DNA of 64,000 nt from Methylobacterium planeticum. GTDB taxonomy: Bacteria; Pseudomonadota; Alphaproteobacteria; Rhizobiales; Beijerinckiaceae. This document shows, piece by piece, positions 37,874 to 47,262 of the stretch. The stretch's first letter is position 1, and each line of letters begins with the position of its first letter. A model generated the notes under the pieces. It saw nothing but the letters and a program-made list of their open reading frames with translations, did not search any database and was not told the origin of the DNA. The position numbers and the translations under genes were made by a program. Location: assembly GCF_008806345.1 (NCBI RefSeq), contig NZ_VZZJ01000003.1, positions 333,607 through 397,606 on the forward strand, in the 5' to 3' direction.

Positions 37874-40252
37874 TTGAGCGCCAGGGTTCTCTCGTTCTTT
37901 CGGCCTGCTCCCGCCACGTCGGGCGACTGGTCGCAGCAGGAACTCGCGGAGTTCTACCGCGTCGAGGCGGCCTCGCTTCAGGCCGGCCTGCGGCTCTCGC
38001 TGGAGCGGGGCCTGAGCGACGAGGGTGATCCTTGGCTCGTGTTCTGCCGGGACGACGGCGAGGTCTTCCTCCACTTCGCGCGGGTCGACGGGTCCTACGT
38101 CATCGTCAGCGACATGGTCGGCGAACCGCTGATCGGGCCGGACTTCCGCGCTCTTCTTTCCGAGCTCGTCGCCCGCAATCCGAGCGTGCTGCCGATCCAT
38201 CGCGATGGCCCCGGCGGGACGGGTGCCCGCCATGGAGCCCAGATCCTGATGCACCCCGCTGCCCTCCTGGCGGCGATCGTGGCGACCACGTGCTTGCTCT
38301 CAACCATGAACGAGGCGGTGGCGAGCGAGCTCGACAGCGGCGCGATCCTTCCCAGGCAGCCCCTCGAGGGCGCTTCGGGACACTTCAGCTTCGAGCCGCT
38401 GTCGGCTGCCGACTCAATAGAGCCCGGCGACGGACATTCCGCGCGGACGCGGATCGGCGAGCAGCGCGAGCTCGCGGCCGCCACCGCCGTCGTGATGGCC
38501 TGCATCGCATGCTTCCTCGATCAGAGCGCGAATCCCGACGAGATCAGGTCTGCGACCGCGCTCTCGAGCGCTGAGACGCTCGTGAAGTCCGTGCACGTGC
38601 CGACGGAGACGGCGAGCCTGGTCTCCGCGGAGCAGAAGGCCGGCCAAGAGGCCCAGGACGCCCGCTGGGCAACCCATCAGGATGTTGCCGGCGAGCCGCC
38701 GACCGCCGGCGGCAACGCTCTGCTCACTCACGTGAGCCCGCGCGAGGCGGGCGCCATCCTGCTCTCGACCCCGGGCGCCAGCATCGTCACGCTCGGGCCT
38801 GATGGATCCGCCCTTCTTGCCAGGAGCAATGCGTTCGAGGGGGCAGCACCACTCCAATTCGTGTTTCTCACGACGCCAGGGATGGTACGCCTCGTTGCGC
38901 CGCATGCCGGCGACGCGGCGAGTGCGCCGGCGAAAGCCCCGACCACGTCCATCGGGAGCGCGGCGAGTACGGGTTCCAGCGTCGGCCTGGAGACGAGTGC
39001 TGCTCCGAGTGCGGCCGGCGACGCGGCACATTCGGGCGACCTCGGCCACCCGGTGGGATCCGAAAAGGTCTCCGGATCGGCGCCGGTCTTGAGCAACAAC
39101 AGCGCCGTTCCGGCTGGCGGAATCGCGCAAAGCTCAGGCGCAAGCCCGAACGATGGAACCACGAAGCTCGTATCGACCGCTGCCAGTGACACCGGTTCGA
39201 GCATAACGGCAACAACCAAGGTTAGCGGTCAGACGGTCGCCTCCGGCTCATCGACGTCGTCGTCCCTCACGGGCGGCGACGCGGCGGCGAGCAAGAGCCT
39301 CAGCACGATCTTGCAGGACACCGCGACCCTCTCGCCAAAGGTGGTGTCCTCGCTCCTGCACGCCCTCATCGGGGATACGGCAAAGTCCGAACTCACCGGC
39401 GACATCGGCGGCTCCTCGACGACGGACCTCGTCGGCCTCAAGGGCGCATTTGCGAGCACCCTCGATCCCGGCACGGGATCGACCAAGCTGGCGGTGAGCC
39501 AGAGCACGATCGACGCCAGCTCCTCAAGCTCGCCGTCACCCGTCATCAAGATCGTCGCATCAGCGACCACGCAGGCGGCGACGGGTTCGTCGGGCGATGG
39601 CACCCATTCCGAACTGCCCGTCGCCCCATCCAAGCTCACGAGCGACGCGAGCCACACGGCAAGCGCAGATTCCGCCGCCACGGTCACCAAGGCGGCCGCG
39701 GCAGGCGCTCAGATCATTACGGCGGCTGGCTCCGCGGCATCGTCTCAAGCGGGAAACGCCGACCTCGCCCATATCGGCAACGTGTCCGACTCGTCGGCGG
39801 CGGCGCCGGCTCTGGCAAACACTGCCCAGCCGACGCTTGCCACGGCGTCCAGCAGCGTTACGGCGGGTGGTGGACCGGCCGCTGCCACCGGCACCATCCC
39901 CGTGCCGGTGCAGTCGAACAACGCTGTTCTGACTTCGGCGGCGGCGGAAGCCGAGCACACGGACGCCCTGCACGCGGTATCGGCGCTCGTAAGTTCCAGC
40001 AATACCATCACCAAGGCGGTCTCGCTGAGCCTGACGACAGGACCGACGCCGCTCGACGCGGCACAGTTGCGGATCATCGATGCGTTCATGGCGGCGACGC
40101 CCAACCTCGAAATTCGCGCAACCGCGACCACGCTGGAGATCTACGATACGTCGATGATCAATGATCCGAACATTTCGGCCATGACCTGGGATCTCGGGGG
40201 CGGCTCGATCATCAAGATCGTCGGCATCGGCGATGGGCACGCCGTCGCCTGA
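37874..40252 (+). CDS. Large membrane-anchored Ser/Ala/Thr-rich protein
   Basis: A 792-residue protein of unknown function with a TTG start (SD-like GGAAGCGG just upstream). Residues 1-115 are a compact, apparently cytoplasmic domain (RVEAASLQAGLRLSLERGLS; WLVFCRDDGEVFLHFARVDG). A single membrane helix follows at about 128-147 (AALLAAIVATTCLLSTM). From about 300 to 720 the chain is low-complexity, rich in Ser, Ala, Thr and Gly, as in extended surface or mucin-like glycoproteins. The last 60 residues are ordered again. It could be a surface substrate for the adjacent glycosyltransferases, which is inference only. Confidence 0.65.
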   Translation: MSARVLSFFRPAPATSGDWSQQELAEFYRVEAASLQAGLRLSLERGLSDEGDPWLVFCRDDGEVFLHFARVDGSYVIVSDMVGEPLIGPDFRALLSELVARNPSVLPIHRDGPGGTGARHGAQILMHPAALLAAIVATTCLLSTMNEAVASELDSGAILPRQPLEGASGHFSFEPLSAADSIEPGDGHSARTRIGEQRELAAATAVVMACIACFLDQSANPDEIRSATALSSAETLVKSVHVPTETASLVSAEQKAGQEAQDARWATHQDVAGEPPTAGGNALLTHVSPREAGAILLSTPGASIVTLGPDGSALLARSNAFEGAAPLQFVFLTTPGMVRLVAPHAGDAASAPAKAPTTSIGSAASTGSSVGLETSAAPSAAGDAAHSGDLGHPVGSEKVSGSAPVLSNNSAVPAGGIAQSSGASPNDGTTKLVSTAASDTGSSITATTKVSGQTVASGSSTSSSLTGGDAAASKSLSTILQDTATLSPKVVSSLLHALIGDTAKSELTGDIGGSSTTDLVGLKGAFASTLDPGTGSTKLAVSQSTIDASSSSSPSPVIKIVASATTQAATGSSGDGTHSELPVAPSKLTSDASHTASADSAATVTKAAAAGAQIITAAGSAASSQAGNADLAHIGNVSDSSAAAPALANTAQPTLATASSSVTAGGGPAAATGTIPVPVQSNNAVLTSAAAEAEHTDALHAVSALVSSSNTITKAVSLSLTTGPTPLDAAQLRIIDAFMAATPNLEIRATATTLEIYDTSMINDPNISAMTWDLGGGSIIKIVGIGDGHAVA

Positions 40253-40493
40253 GGAGTTGCACGCGGGTCGGACCTGGGGCTTCGTGAGTTCTCGGCAGGC
40301 GCAGGCATCGAGGCCGGATCATTCTCGTGGTCTCGAGCGGGGAGTGGATTGAAGGTCCCGCCGGGGCGCGCAGGCCGCTGAAGTCGTGCCTCCAGGCGCC
40401 GCAATAATTCCGCGCCGCTCGTCTCGCGCTGAGATCGAAGGCCGGCACGCGAGGATCGCGCTCAAGCGAGCTTGAACCTCAGTTCAGGTCCCT

Positions 40494-41726
40494 TCAAGCG
40501 AGCGGAGCAAATCCACGAGTGCTGGGCTCGCCCGTCTCCAGGAGCGCCAGCAAGCTCGCCTTGTCCGTTCGGGCGATCGCGGAGAAATCGTAAGCCTCGT
40601 CCTCGGAAAGACGTTCGGTCGACATCCCTTCGAGAACCTCGCGGGCCCGCGCGTACATCTCGCAATCGAGCAGCAGCTTGACGTAGGTACCCTTCAGGGC
40701 TTCGCGCAACGAGGGACGCCCCCGCGCGATGGCTGCGAGAAGCAGGCGCTCCTTCTCCCGAAACGGCAATGCTTTCAGGTCGACGCGCGCCTCATCCTCA
40801 GTGATGGGCGCCTTACAGAGATAGAAAGCGGAAGACCCGTAAATAGTATCAATGTATTCGAACTTATCAGAAAAATACTCCATCGCGATTGATATCCAAT
40901 ACTCTAGGTAATGGACCTGATCCTGCTGGACTACAACGCTCTTACCTGGGATAAGCCTCGGGAACAGCTTCCGGATCACCCAGCCATTCAGATCCCAGGA
41001 CTTTGCCGCGTCGACCATCAGGATTTCGATCGGACGGCTGCCCCAGTTCATGCGCAGCAGGTCGCCTGGACAGGGCACGAGCATGGGCAGGTACGCGTGA
41101 TTGACGCGCAGGAAATCCGTGAACCAGCTCCCGGCGTGCACCGTCGGCGAAGCGAGCGACCACCACTCGAAGTCCTCGGCGAGAAACAGGTCGTAGGCGT
41201 AGATGCGGCGGCCCTTGGCTGCCTCCGGGACCTGGTCATTCCGGGCTGCGCCCTCGGCAAGGCAGCGCGTCGTCAGGCCATACAGGCAGCCGAGGTCGAC
41301 GATCTCGCCCTCGCCCGTCCAGTGATCCCGCGCGAGCGCGTAGAGGAGGGAGAGCTCCAGGCTCGACAGCATGCTCTTAATGATGATCTCGCCGTCGGCC
41401 CCCGGCACCACGAAGGTCTGGAACTCGGACTCGACGAACGGAACCGGGCTGCGGGGATTCCAGAAGGGAACGTAGCGTCGCCAGAATTGGCTGTCCCGCA
41501 CGCCCGGGGATGGGCTGGACGAGGCAACGGGCGCCGATGCATCCGCCCGCCGCCTGCGCTCGGCGAACTCGCCCGATTGCAGGATCGTCTGGACGAGCTG
41601 CGTGCGCGTCACCCCCGCTGACAGGTAGGTGGCGATCACCTCCGGCTCGGGCTCGCGCTCCAGGAGCCACCGATAATAGTCGGTGATGTGCTGCTGCGTC
41701 AGTGCGACCATCTGGTGGATGTCCAT
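40494..41726 (-). CDS. SAM-dependent methyltransferase-like protein with DUF4214-like N-terminus
   Basis: A 410-residue protein starting MDIHQMVALTQQHITDYYRW at 41726. Residues 5-60 resemble a DUF4214 module (YRWLLEREPEPEVIATYLSA; LVQTILQSGEFAER). Residues about 125-330 look like a class I methyltransferase: GEIVDLGCLYGLTTRCLAEG is the SAM-binding loop and IEILMVDAAKSWDLNGWVIR follows. A helical C-terminal part ends the protein. It converges on the large Ser/Ala-rich gene and probably acts on sugars or nucleotide-linked glycans of the cluster. The substrate is unknown. Confidence 0.7.
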   Translation of the reverse strand: MDIHQMVALTQQHITDYYRWLLEREPEPEVIATYLSAGVTRTQLVQTILQSGEFAERRRRADASAPVASSSPSPGVRDSQFWRRYVPFWNPRSPVPFVESEFQTFVVPGADGEIIIKSMLSSLELSLLYALARDHWTGEGEIVDLGCLYGLTTRCLAEGAARNDQVPEAAKGRRIYAYDLFLAEDFEWWSLASPTVHAGSWFTDFLRVNHAYLPMLVPCPGDLLRMNWGSRPIEILMVDAAKSWDLNGWVIRKLFPRLIPGKSVVVQQDQVHYLEYWISIAMEYFSDKFEYIDTIYGSSAFYLCKAPITEDEARVDLKALPFREKERLLLAAIARGRPSLREALKGTYVKLLLDCEMYARAREVLEGMSTERLSEDEAYDFSAIARTDKASLLALLETGEPSTRGFAPLA

Positions 41727-42108
41727 GCCTTTCGTGGCCTCGCCCGTCTGAGGTCCTCCTCGCCACAACCCTACTCGGTGGCGCGAGAAACGAGGCGACG
41801 GGCTTGTGGCGAGAAAGATCAGCCGGGTATCGTCGTTCTCGACCGTGATCCCGCGACCGCCCGAGCGGCGAGATCCCGGATGGTCACTCGCGCAGCCTGT
41901 CACGCGCCGGCATGATGTCGGCCGGGTTGCAGTGCCAGGCGTCCGCATCGATGGATCGACCCGCCTCATCAGGTCGCCCACCTCGCCCCGCGGAGACGCC
42001 AGCGGACGGGTTCCCGGGGCGAAGCGACACCTTAAGCCACGGTCGCGTCGATCGCCCTTCACTCCCTTTTTCCGGATCCCGGCCGGGAATGCCTGACGAT
42101 GTCCGAGC
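41727..42108. other. Intergenic region inside the glycan cluster
   Basis: About 380 bp between two minus-strand genes. No supported gene is seen. The overlapping frames are Arg/Pro-rich and lack ribosome-binding sites. It is long enough to hold a promoter for the methyltransferase-like gene that ends at 40494, so that gene may be transcribed separately from the operon upstream. Confidence 0.45.
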
Positions 42109-42522
42109 CTAGTTCGCCGGCCCGTTCGTGCCCTCGGCCGACGTGCCCTTGACCACCTGGATGGTCTGCTGGGTTAAGAGCGTCGCACCGACGGCCGCGA
42201 GATCGGCGGAGAAGATCAAGGTGAGCTCGGCGCCCCCGATCAGGCCAAGCTTGAGCGTCGGCAGGTTCGTGGCAGGATCGACGCCGCCATCGACGGTCTG
42301 CACGGGCAGTTGCCCAGGGGAGACCAGCGTCCCATCGGGCACACCCTTGCCGATGCTGGAGAGGAAGCTCGACATCAGGAGAGATGAGCCGAGGTTGGCG
42401 GCGCCGACCCCATCGATGTCGACATTGGTCGTGTGGCCGCCGAGTGTGAAGTTCAAGCGCGGCACGGCATTCTTGCCCATATCGACGTAGATGCCGAGTT
42501 GATCCGTTTGATTGGCCATCAT
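42109..42522 (-). CDS. Hypothetical protein, 137 aa
   Basis: The frame starts with two adjacent ATG codons (42517-42522) after GAAGGTAGGGA. The protein begins MMANQTDQLGIYVDMGKNAV and has no signal peptide or membrane helix. It is rich in Gly, Leu and Thr, with alternating hydrophobic patterns that suggest beta structure (LNFTLGGHTTNVDIDGVGAA; LKLGLIGGAELTLIFSADLA). I know no family. It lies 89 bp after the small repeat protein gene in the same direction and may be part of the same transcript. Confidence 0.6.
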   Translation of the reverse strand: MMANQTDQLGIYVDMGKNAVPRLNFTLGGHTTNVDIDGVGAANLGSSLLMSSFLSSIGKGVPDGTLVSPGQLPVQTVDGGVDPATNLPTLKLGLIGGAELTLIFSADLAAVGATLLTQQTIQVVKGTSAEGTNGPAN

Positions 42523-42611
42523 TCCCTACCTTCTCGCTTGATATCTTTGGGTTTCGCAGCGGATTAGTGAGCCCGACGCCCGGTCGCCGCTCAATGGACC
42601 GAGAAACCCGC

Positions 42612-43130
42612 CTATTTCGTGGCCCGGCCCTCGGCCCTGCCGTGAAGGGTGTAGTGCATCCAGGGCTCGATCGGCTCAGCGACGACGTCGGGATTGAGCG
42701 CGAGGTAGACCGTCACGTTGAAGTCCGGGCCGGGCGAGCGGCCCTCGAAGCTTCCGTGGTCGAGGAAGTGCTGGAGCGGATCCATCCCGGCGGTCTCGAT
42801 GTCCGGGTAGCGGGCGCGGTACCAGTCCGGGTCGAACAGGCCGGACGACAGGAGCGCGTCGCGGCGCGCGCGCTGCTTGGCGGCGTAGGATCGACGCGCC
42901 AGCCAAGATCGCGGCCGCACCGGCTTGGGCAAGGCGTATTCCAACGGGGGAACGCCGGGGCTCCCCTGATCGCAGGTCGCGTCGGCCCGCGTGACCGCGC
43001 CGCCGAGGATCTCGGCCGACAGGGCATCGCGCGCGGTAAACAGCGCCCGGCGCCGGGCTGCGGCCTCCGCGAAGGCGGTGCGCGTGTGGGGTGCGGACGG
43101 CGGCGCCGCAGAATCGGGCATCAGGTCCAT
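42612..43130 (-). CDS. Small protein carrying two WY/HY-type repeat units
   Basis: A 172-residue protein starting MDLMPDSAAPPS. Its ATG overlaps the stop of the upstream glycosyltransferase (TGATG), and AAGGA lies before it. The N-terminal 95 residues are basic and Ala/Arg-rich. The C-terminal half has two copies of a repeat: [20 protein letters not shown] followed by MDPLQHFLDHGSFEGR, then PDFNVTVYLALNPDVVAEPI followed by EPWMHYTLHGRAEGR. The same repeat occurs nine times in the 1,026-residue protein at 52527. With no catalytic domain, it may be an adaptor or a remnant. Confidence 0.7.
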   Translation of the reverse strand: MDLMPDSAAPPSAPHTRTAFAEAAARRRALFTARDALSAEILGGAVTRADATCDQGSPGVPPLEYALPKPVRPRSWLARRSYAAKQRARRDALLSSGLFDPDWYRARYPDIETAGMDPLQHFLDHGSFEGRSPGPDFNVTVYLALNPDVVAEPIEPWMHYTLHGRAEGRATK

Positions 43131-45505
43131 CAGAGTTCCTTGAGGCGCGCCGAGATCGCGTTTCCGTAGGTCTGCCACGTGTCGATCCGGCGCGTGAAGA
43201 CCTGGCGATTGAGCACCTCCCGCAGGGCGCCGTTGACCGCCATCTGTTCGAGGGCGGCAGACACCTCGGCAACGCTCGTCATGTTGACGGGCAGGCACCC
43301 GCCATCGGCGGCCAGTTCCGCCATCACGCCGCCCTCGTGACAGAGGCAGGGCCTGCCCATCCAGAGGCTCTCCATGATGGGCAATCCGAACCCCTCGACG
43401 AGGGAGGGATAGACGGTGAACGTCGTGCGGGCATACTGCTCGGCGATGGCCGCATCCGACAGGATGCCATGCCAGACGATCCGGTCATCCGCCTCGGCGG
43501 CGAGACGCACCCAGAGGGCGAGCTTCTCGGCGCCGACGTAGAGGTTGCCGACGAGATGCAGGTTCACCGGCAGATCGGGGCGGCGCCGACGAAGTGCCTG
43601 AAAGGCCTTGATCAGGACGCGGTGGTTCTTGCGCGGCTCGATAGTCGAGACGCACAGGATATTCACCTGCTCCGAGGTGGCAGCCGGCTGCAGCACCCGC
43701 GGGTGGTCGCTGAACTGCGCCGGCAGCCAAATGACCTCGCGGCGCTCCGGCAGGGTCTCGCCCCGGTCACGGTGCCAGCGCTCGCACTCGCTCAGGCTGA
43801 ACCCGGAGATCGCGTAGATGGCGTCGGATTCGCGAAGGGCCGCAAGGTAGGGCGGAAAGGCCCTGGTCACTGCGGCGTCGACGTACCCTGTCTCGTACAT
43901 CGGCAACATGTCGTAGAGGAGAAACGCAGCGCGGCATCCCCGCGCGCGGCCCCACTGAACCCGCTCCGCCGCGGACCCATCGAGGATGACCTCGGGGAGA
44001 AGGAGGATCGGCTTCGAAGCGCTGAGCGGATCGGCGGCCCGCATCACCTGTTCGAGGGAGACGGGATCGCCGAAGGCGTCGGCGGTCATACCGATCCAGT
44101 CGACCGGACCGGCATTGCTCGACAGGAACGGCTGGTTCTCAGCCGACAGGCGCTCGTAGGTGCCGGTGGCGCCGTTCCACTTGATAAACAGGACGTCGAG
44201 ATCGGGACGGCGGGTGAGAGCCGCGGACAGGCGGCGCGTCACCCGGATCACCCCGGAATTGGCAGGATCCCGGGCCGAGTTCGACACGTCGACGAGGATC
44301 AGGCGGCGGCTGGCCTCCCGCACCGAGGCGGGGGCGGCCTCTCGCCAGGGCGCCAGGATCGCTCGCGTCCATTGCGACAGGGTCACCGCCCAGGTGAACT
44401 GATCCCGGAATTGCGCGAAGCGATCGAGAGCTCGGATCGGCTCGGGGAAGCCGTCGACGAGGATCTCGGCCGCTTTGCGGATCATCTCGGCCTCCGACCC
44501 GCAGAGGAACCAGGGATCGGCGATCACCTCGGGATGCGCAGCGAGGCTGTAGGCGAGCACCGGGCGCTCGAGCCACTGCATCTCGGCGATCGGCAGGTTG
44601 AATCCCTCCCAGAGCGAGAGGCTGACACCGAGATCGCAGCGCTCCATGACGGCCCGCAGGGTGGCGTCGCTGAGCGTCGGCAGCGCGGTCACGTGCTCCC
44701 GCAGATCCGGCGGCGGATCGAGGCGATCGGGCCCTGCCAGCATCAGGAGGTGCGCCTCCGGCACCTTGCGCCGCACGCCGCGCAGGACCTCGAAGGCCGC
44801 GAGGGAGTTCTTGTAGCCCGTGCTCTCGACCCGGCCGAGCGCCAGGATCGGTCGCGCCCCGACCGAGATCCGCTTGTCGAGATCATCGAGGAGGATGCGG
44901 GACGCCGCGTCGTCTGGCGCCCCGTTATCGGCGCCGAGGGCCATGTGGTCGGAGCCGAGGAGAACCGTTCTGACGCCGCGATCGCCGCCACGGTCGGGTT
45001 CGGTCTGACTTTCCTGAATAAAGCGGCTGATCGGAAGGATCGTGTCGATCGACGGGAGCGTGGCCTGCCGCAGGCGACGCAGCGCCCGCTGAACCGGCAG
45101 GGCGCCCGGGGGCATGCCATCATGGGGCACCGCTCCGGCATCGATGAAGACGCCGTGCGCTCCGGCGCTCCGCGCATGGGCCGCGATCTCGAAGAAGGGC
45201 CAGCCTCCGCTGACGATCACGTCGACGGGATCGCTCGCCCAAGCGGCCAAGAGATGCGCGCGGACGTGCGCGTCCGCGCTCAGAAGATCAATCCCGTCCG
45301 GCAAGGGAATCTCGGCGATCCTGGGACTGATGCGCTCCAGCACCGCCCTGTCGCAGCGGATGCAGGCGAAGGAAACCTCGACGCCCTGCGCCACAAGGTG
45401 CTCAGCGAGCAGGATCAGGATCCGGTCGACGCCGAAGCGCGCGATGAATCGCTCATTCGCGATCAGGACCCGGGGTTTGTTCAAATGACGGGAAGGAGAC
45501 GTCAC
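43130..45505 (-). CDS. Tandem GT4-type glycosyltransferase (two GT-B modules in one chain)
   Basis: A 791-residue protein with two family-4-like glycosyltransferase modules. In the first (about 1-390), ILALGRVESTGYKNSLAAFE and GVSLSLWEGFNLPIAEMQWL (near 297) form the donor site. In the second (about 400-791), CVSTIEPRKNHRVLIKAFQA and FTVYPSLVEGFGLPIMESLW (near 708) do the same. Each EGF-LPI-E motif is the GT4 EX7E-type signature region. Two modules in one chain suggest two consecutive sugar transfers, as in O-antigen or capsule assembly. It starts within the stop of the previous gene (ATGA overlap at 45502-45505). Confidence 0.85.
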   Translation of the reverse strand: MTSPSRHLNKPRVLIANERFIARFGVDRILILLAEHLVAQGVEVSFACIRCDRAVLERISPRIAEIPLPDGIDLLSADAHVRAHLLAAWASDPVDVIVSGGWPFFEIAAHARSAGAHGVFIDAGAVPHDGMPPGALPVQRALRRLRQATLPSIDTILPISRFIQESQTEPDRGGDRGVRTVLLGSDHMALGADNGAPDDAASRILLDDLDKRISVGARPILALGRVESTGYKNSLAAFEVLRGVRRKVPEAHLLMLAGPDRLDPPPDLREHVTALPTLSDATLRAVMERCDLGVSLSLWEGFNLPIAEMQWLERPVLAYSLAAHPEVIADPWFLCGSEAEMIRKAAEILVDGFPEPIRALDRFAQFRDQFTWAVTLSQWTRAILAPWREAAPASVREASRRLILVDVSNSARDPANSGVIRVTRRLSAALTRRPDLDVLFIKWNGATGTYERLSAENQPFLSSNAGPVDWIGMTADAFGDPVSLEQVMRAADPLSASKPILLLPEVILDGSAAERVQWGRARGCRAAFLLYDMLPMYETGYVDAAVTRAFPPYLAALRESDAIYAISGFSLSECERWHRDRGETLPERREVIWLPAQFSDHPRVLQPAATSEQVNILCVSTIEPRKNHRVLIKAFQALRRRRPDLPVNLHLVGNLYVGAEKLALWVRLAAEADDRIVWHGILSDAAIAEQYARTTFTVYPSLVEGFGLPIMESLWMGRPCLCHEGGVMAELAADGGCLPVNMTSVAEVSAALEQMAVNGALREVLNRQVFTRRIDTWQTYGNAISARLKEL

Positions 45506-47262
45506 GCGGGCGCTCGAACCGGAAGCTGGAAACTCTCCGCTGGCGCCAGCGCGTTGAGGAAGCGCGCGGCGCCCGGCCCTCTCCCGGTCGTGGAACGTGC
45601 CGGAGCCGGCACGTCCTGCAGGGCGGCGAGCGCGCCGAGGGCATCGAGGAGTGTGTCGTAGGGGTCGACGTCCTGGGCCGCGGCGGCGCTCACCTGCGCG
45701 GACGACCTCGGCGCCAGCACGGGAATGTCTGCGCGCAGGGCGCGCGCCACGAGGGGCAGTTCAGCCTCGTCCGCCTCCCCCCAGAGCCACAGCATCCGGG
45801 CCTCGCGCCAGACCCGCGCATCGGCCCAGCCCTGCCAGACGAAGCGGACGCGCCGGACCTTGTCCTCAACGAGGTGAAAGCGGTGCAGCAGCACCTGGAG
45901 CTGCAGGGCGCGCTCGCGCGAGCCGACGCGGCCGCCACAGATCACGAGGATCTCGTCCGCCGCCTCCGCAGCTGTCTCGGGCCCGGCCAGCAGATCGTAG
46001 AGCCCGACGAGACGCTCGATCGTCCGGCTCTCGTCGAAGCGATCGCGCCGCGCCGCATTGTAGGCGCCGTGGGCGGAGGCGAGCTCCGGATCGTCGATGT
46101 AGCGGCGCATCGCCAGGGCGAGGCTCGCTGCGTCGCCCGGCGTGACGAGAACGCCTGAGCTTTCCTCGTCGACCAAGTCGGGGTTACCCCCGATACGGGT
46201 GGCGATCTGGGCGGTCCCGGAAGCGATCGCCTCCAGGAGCGTCACCGGCTCGTTCTCGGGCCAGTGCGAGGCCAGCACCACCACATGGGTCTCGGCGAGA
46301 CGATCGAGAGCCTGCTCGTGCGCGAGGCGGCCGGCGAAGGCGACCGCCCCCCGGAATCGTCCCGCCGCGATGTCCCGGGACAGGGCGTCGGCGAGGTGCC
46401 CATGCCCGGCGATCGTCAGGTGCCAACGACCCTCCAGATCCCGATCGCCGGCGAGCATCTCGGCGGCGGCCAGAAGTGTCGGGATGCCTTTATGCTCGCC
46501 GAGATAGCTGAAGCAGGTGAATGCAACGGGCTCGGGCGCGGGCTTTGGCCGGACGCGGACGCGCTCTCCGCTGATCCCGTTCGAGAGGTGCTCGACGGGT
46601 CGGGTCACCACTCCGGATGCCGCGAGGGCGCCGGCCAGATAGGCGCTCGGGCTCAGGAGGTGATCGGCCTGGCTGAGGCACCACGCGGTGTAGTCCCGCC
46701 GCAGCCGGATCGGCAGGCGCGTCCCGTCGGGGGCGTCGATGGCGGGAAGACAGACCGCACATTCCTCGATGTCGTCGCACAGGCTGCCGTCGTCGCGCAG
46801 GAGCGTGCTTTTGAAGCAGAGACCGGCGTGATCGTGCAGGGTTACCACGACCCGCGCCCCGAAGGCCTTGGCCGTCGGGATCAGGTTGAAGCCCAGGCCC
46901 GCAAGGTTGTGAAAATGGACGAGCTCGGGCTGGTGTGCGGCCAGGACCGACAGGAATCGTTCGGCGTTCGCCGAGCAATGGAAGTTCTCCGCGGGCGCGA
47001 GGGAGTTGAGGATGAGCCGATAGACCGGAAACCCGTCCTCCATCTCAAGGGTCAGGCTCCCGGGCTCCGCCCCCGCCTCCGGCAATCCCCCGGCGAAGAC
47101 GGCGACGTCGTAGCCACGGGCCGCGAGCGCTTTCGCCTGGCGGTGGGCCACGATCTCCGCGCCGCCGATCACCACGGGCGGGAACAGGTTGCTGACGATG
47201 ACGACGCGCCTCGCCGCGGCCACCCGCATCGGGGCGGTCTCCTCCATCACGCTACGGATCAT
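45502..47262 (-). CDS. GT4-type glycosyltransferase
   Basis: A 586-residue GT-B enzyme. The N-terminal loop VIVSNLFPPVVIGGAEIVAH (residues 19-38) and YLGEHKGIPTLLAAAEMLAG near residue 259 match family 4. The donor-site acidic motif is in LASHWPENEPVTLLEAIASG near residue 337. Residues about 440-586 are an extra domain (ADEILVICGGRVGSRERALQ onward) with no recognised family. I chose the ATG at 47262, which overlaps the previous stop as ATGA; MEET at 47247 is an alternative. Overlaps at both ends show tight translational coupling. Confidence 0.85.
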   Translation of the reverse strand: MIRSVMEETAPMRVAAARRVVIVSNLFPPVVIGGAEIVAHRQAKALAARGYDVAVFAGGLPEAGAEPGSLTLEMEDGFPVYRLILNSLAPAENFHCSANAERFLSVLAAHQPELVHFHNLAGLGFNLIPTAKAFGARVVVTLHDHAGLCFKSTLLRDDGSLCDDIEECAVCLPAIDAPDGTRLPIRLRRDYTAWCLSQADHLLSPSAYLAGALAASGVVTRPVEHLSNGISGERVRVRPKPAPEPVAFTCFSYLGEHKGIPTLLAAAEMLAGDRDLEGRWHLTIAGHGHLADALSRDIAAGRFRGAVAFAGRLAHEQALDRLAETHVVVLASHWPENEPVTLLEAIASGTAQIATRIGGNPDLVDEESSGVLVTPGDAASLALAMRRYIDDPELASAHGAYNAARRDRFDESRTIERLVGLYDLLAGPETAAEAADEILVICGGRVGSRERALQLQVLLHRFHLVEDKVRRVRFVWQGWADARVWREARMLWLWGEADEAELPLVARALRADIPVLAPRSSAQVSAAAAQDVDPYDTLLDALGALAALQDVPAPARSTTGRGPGAARFLNALAPAESFQLPVRAPA

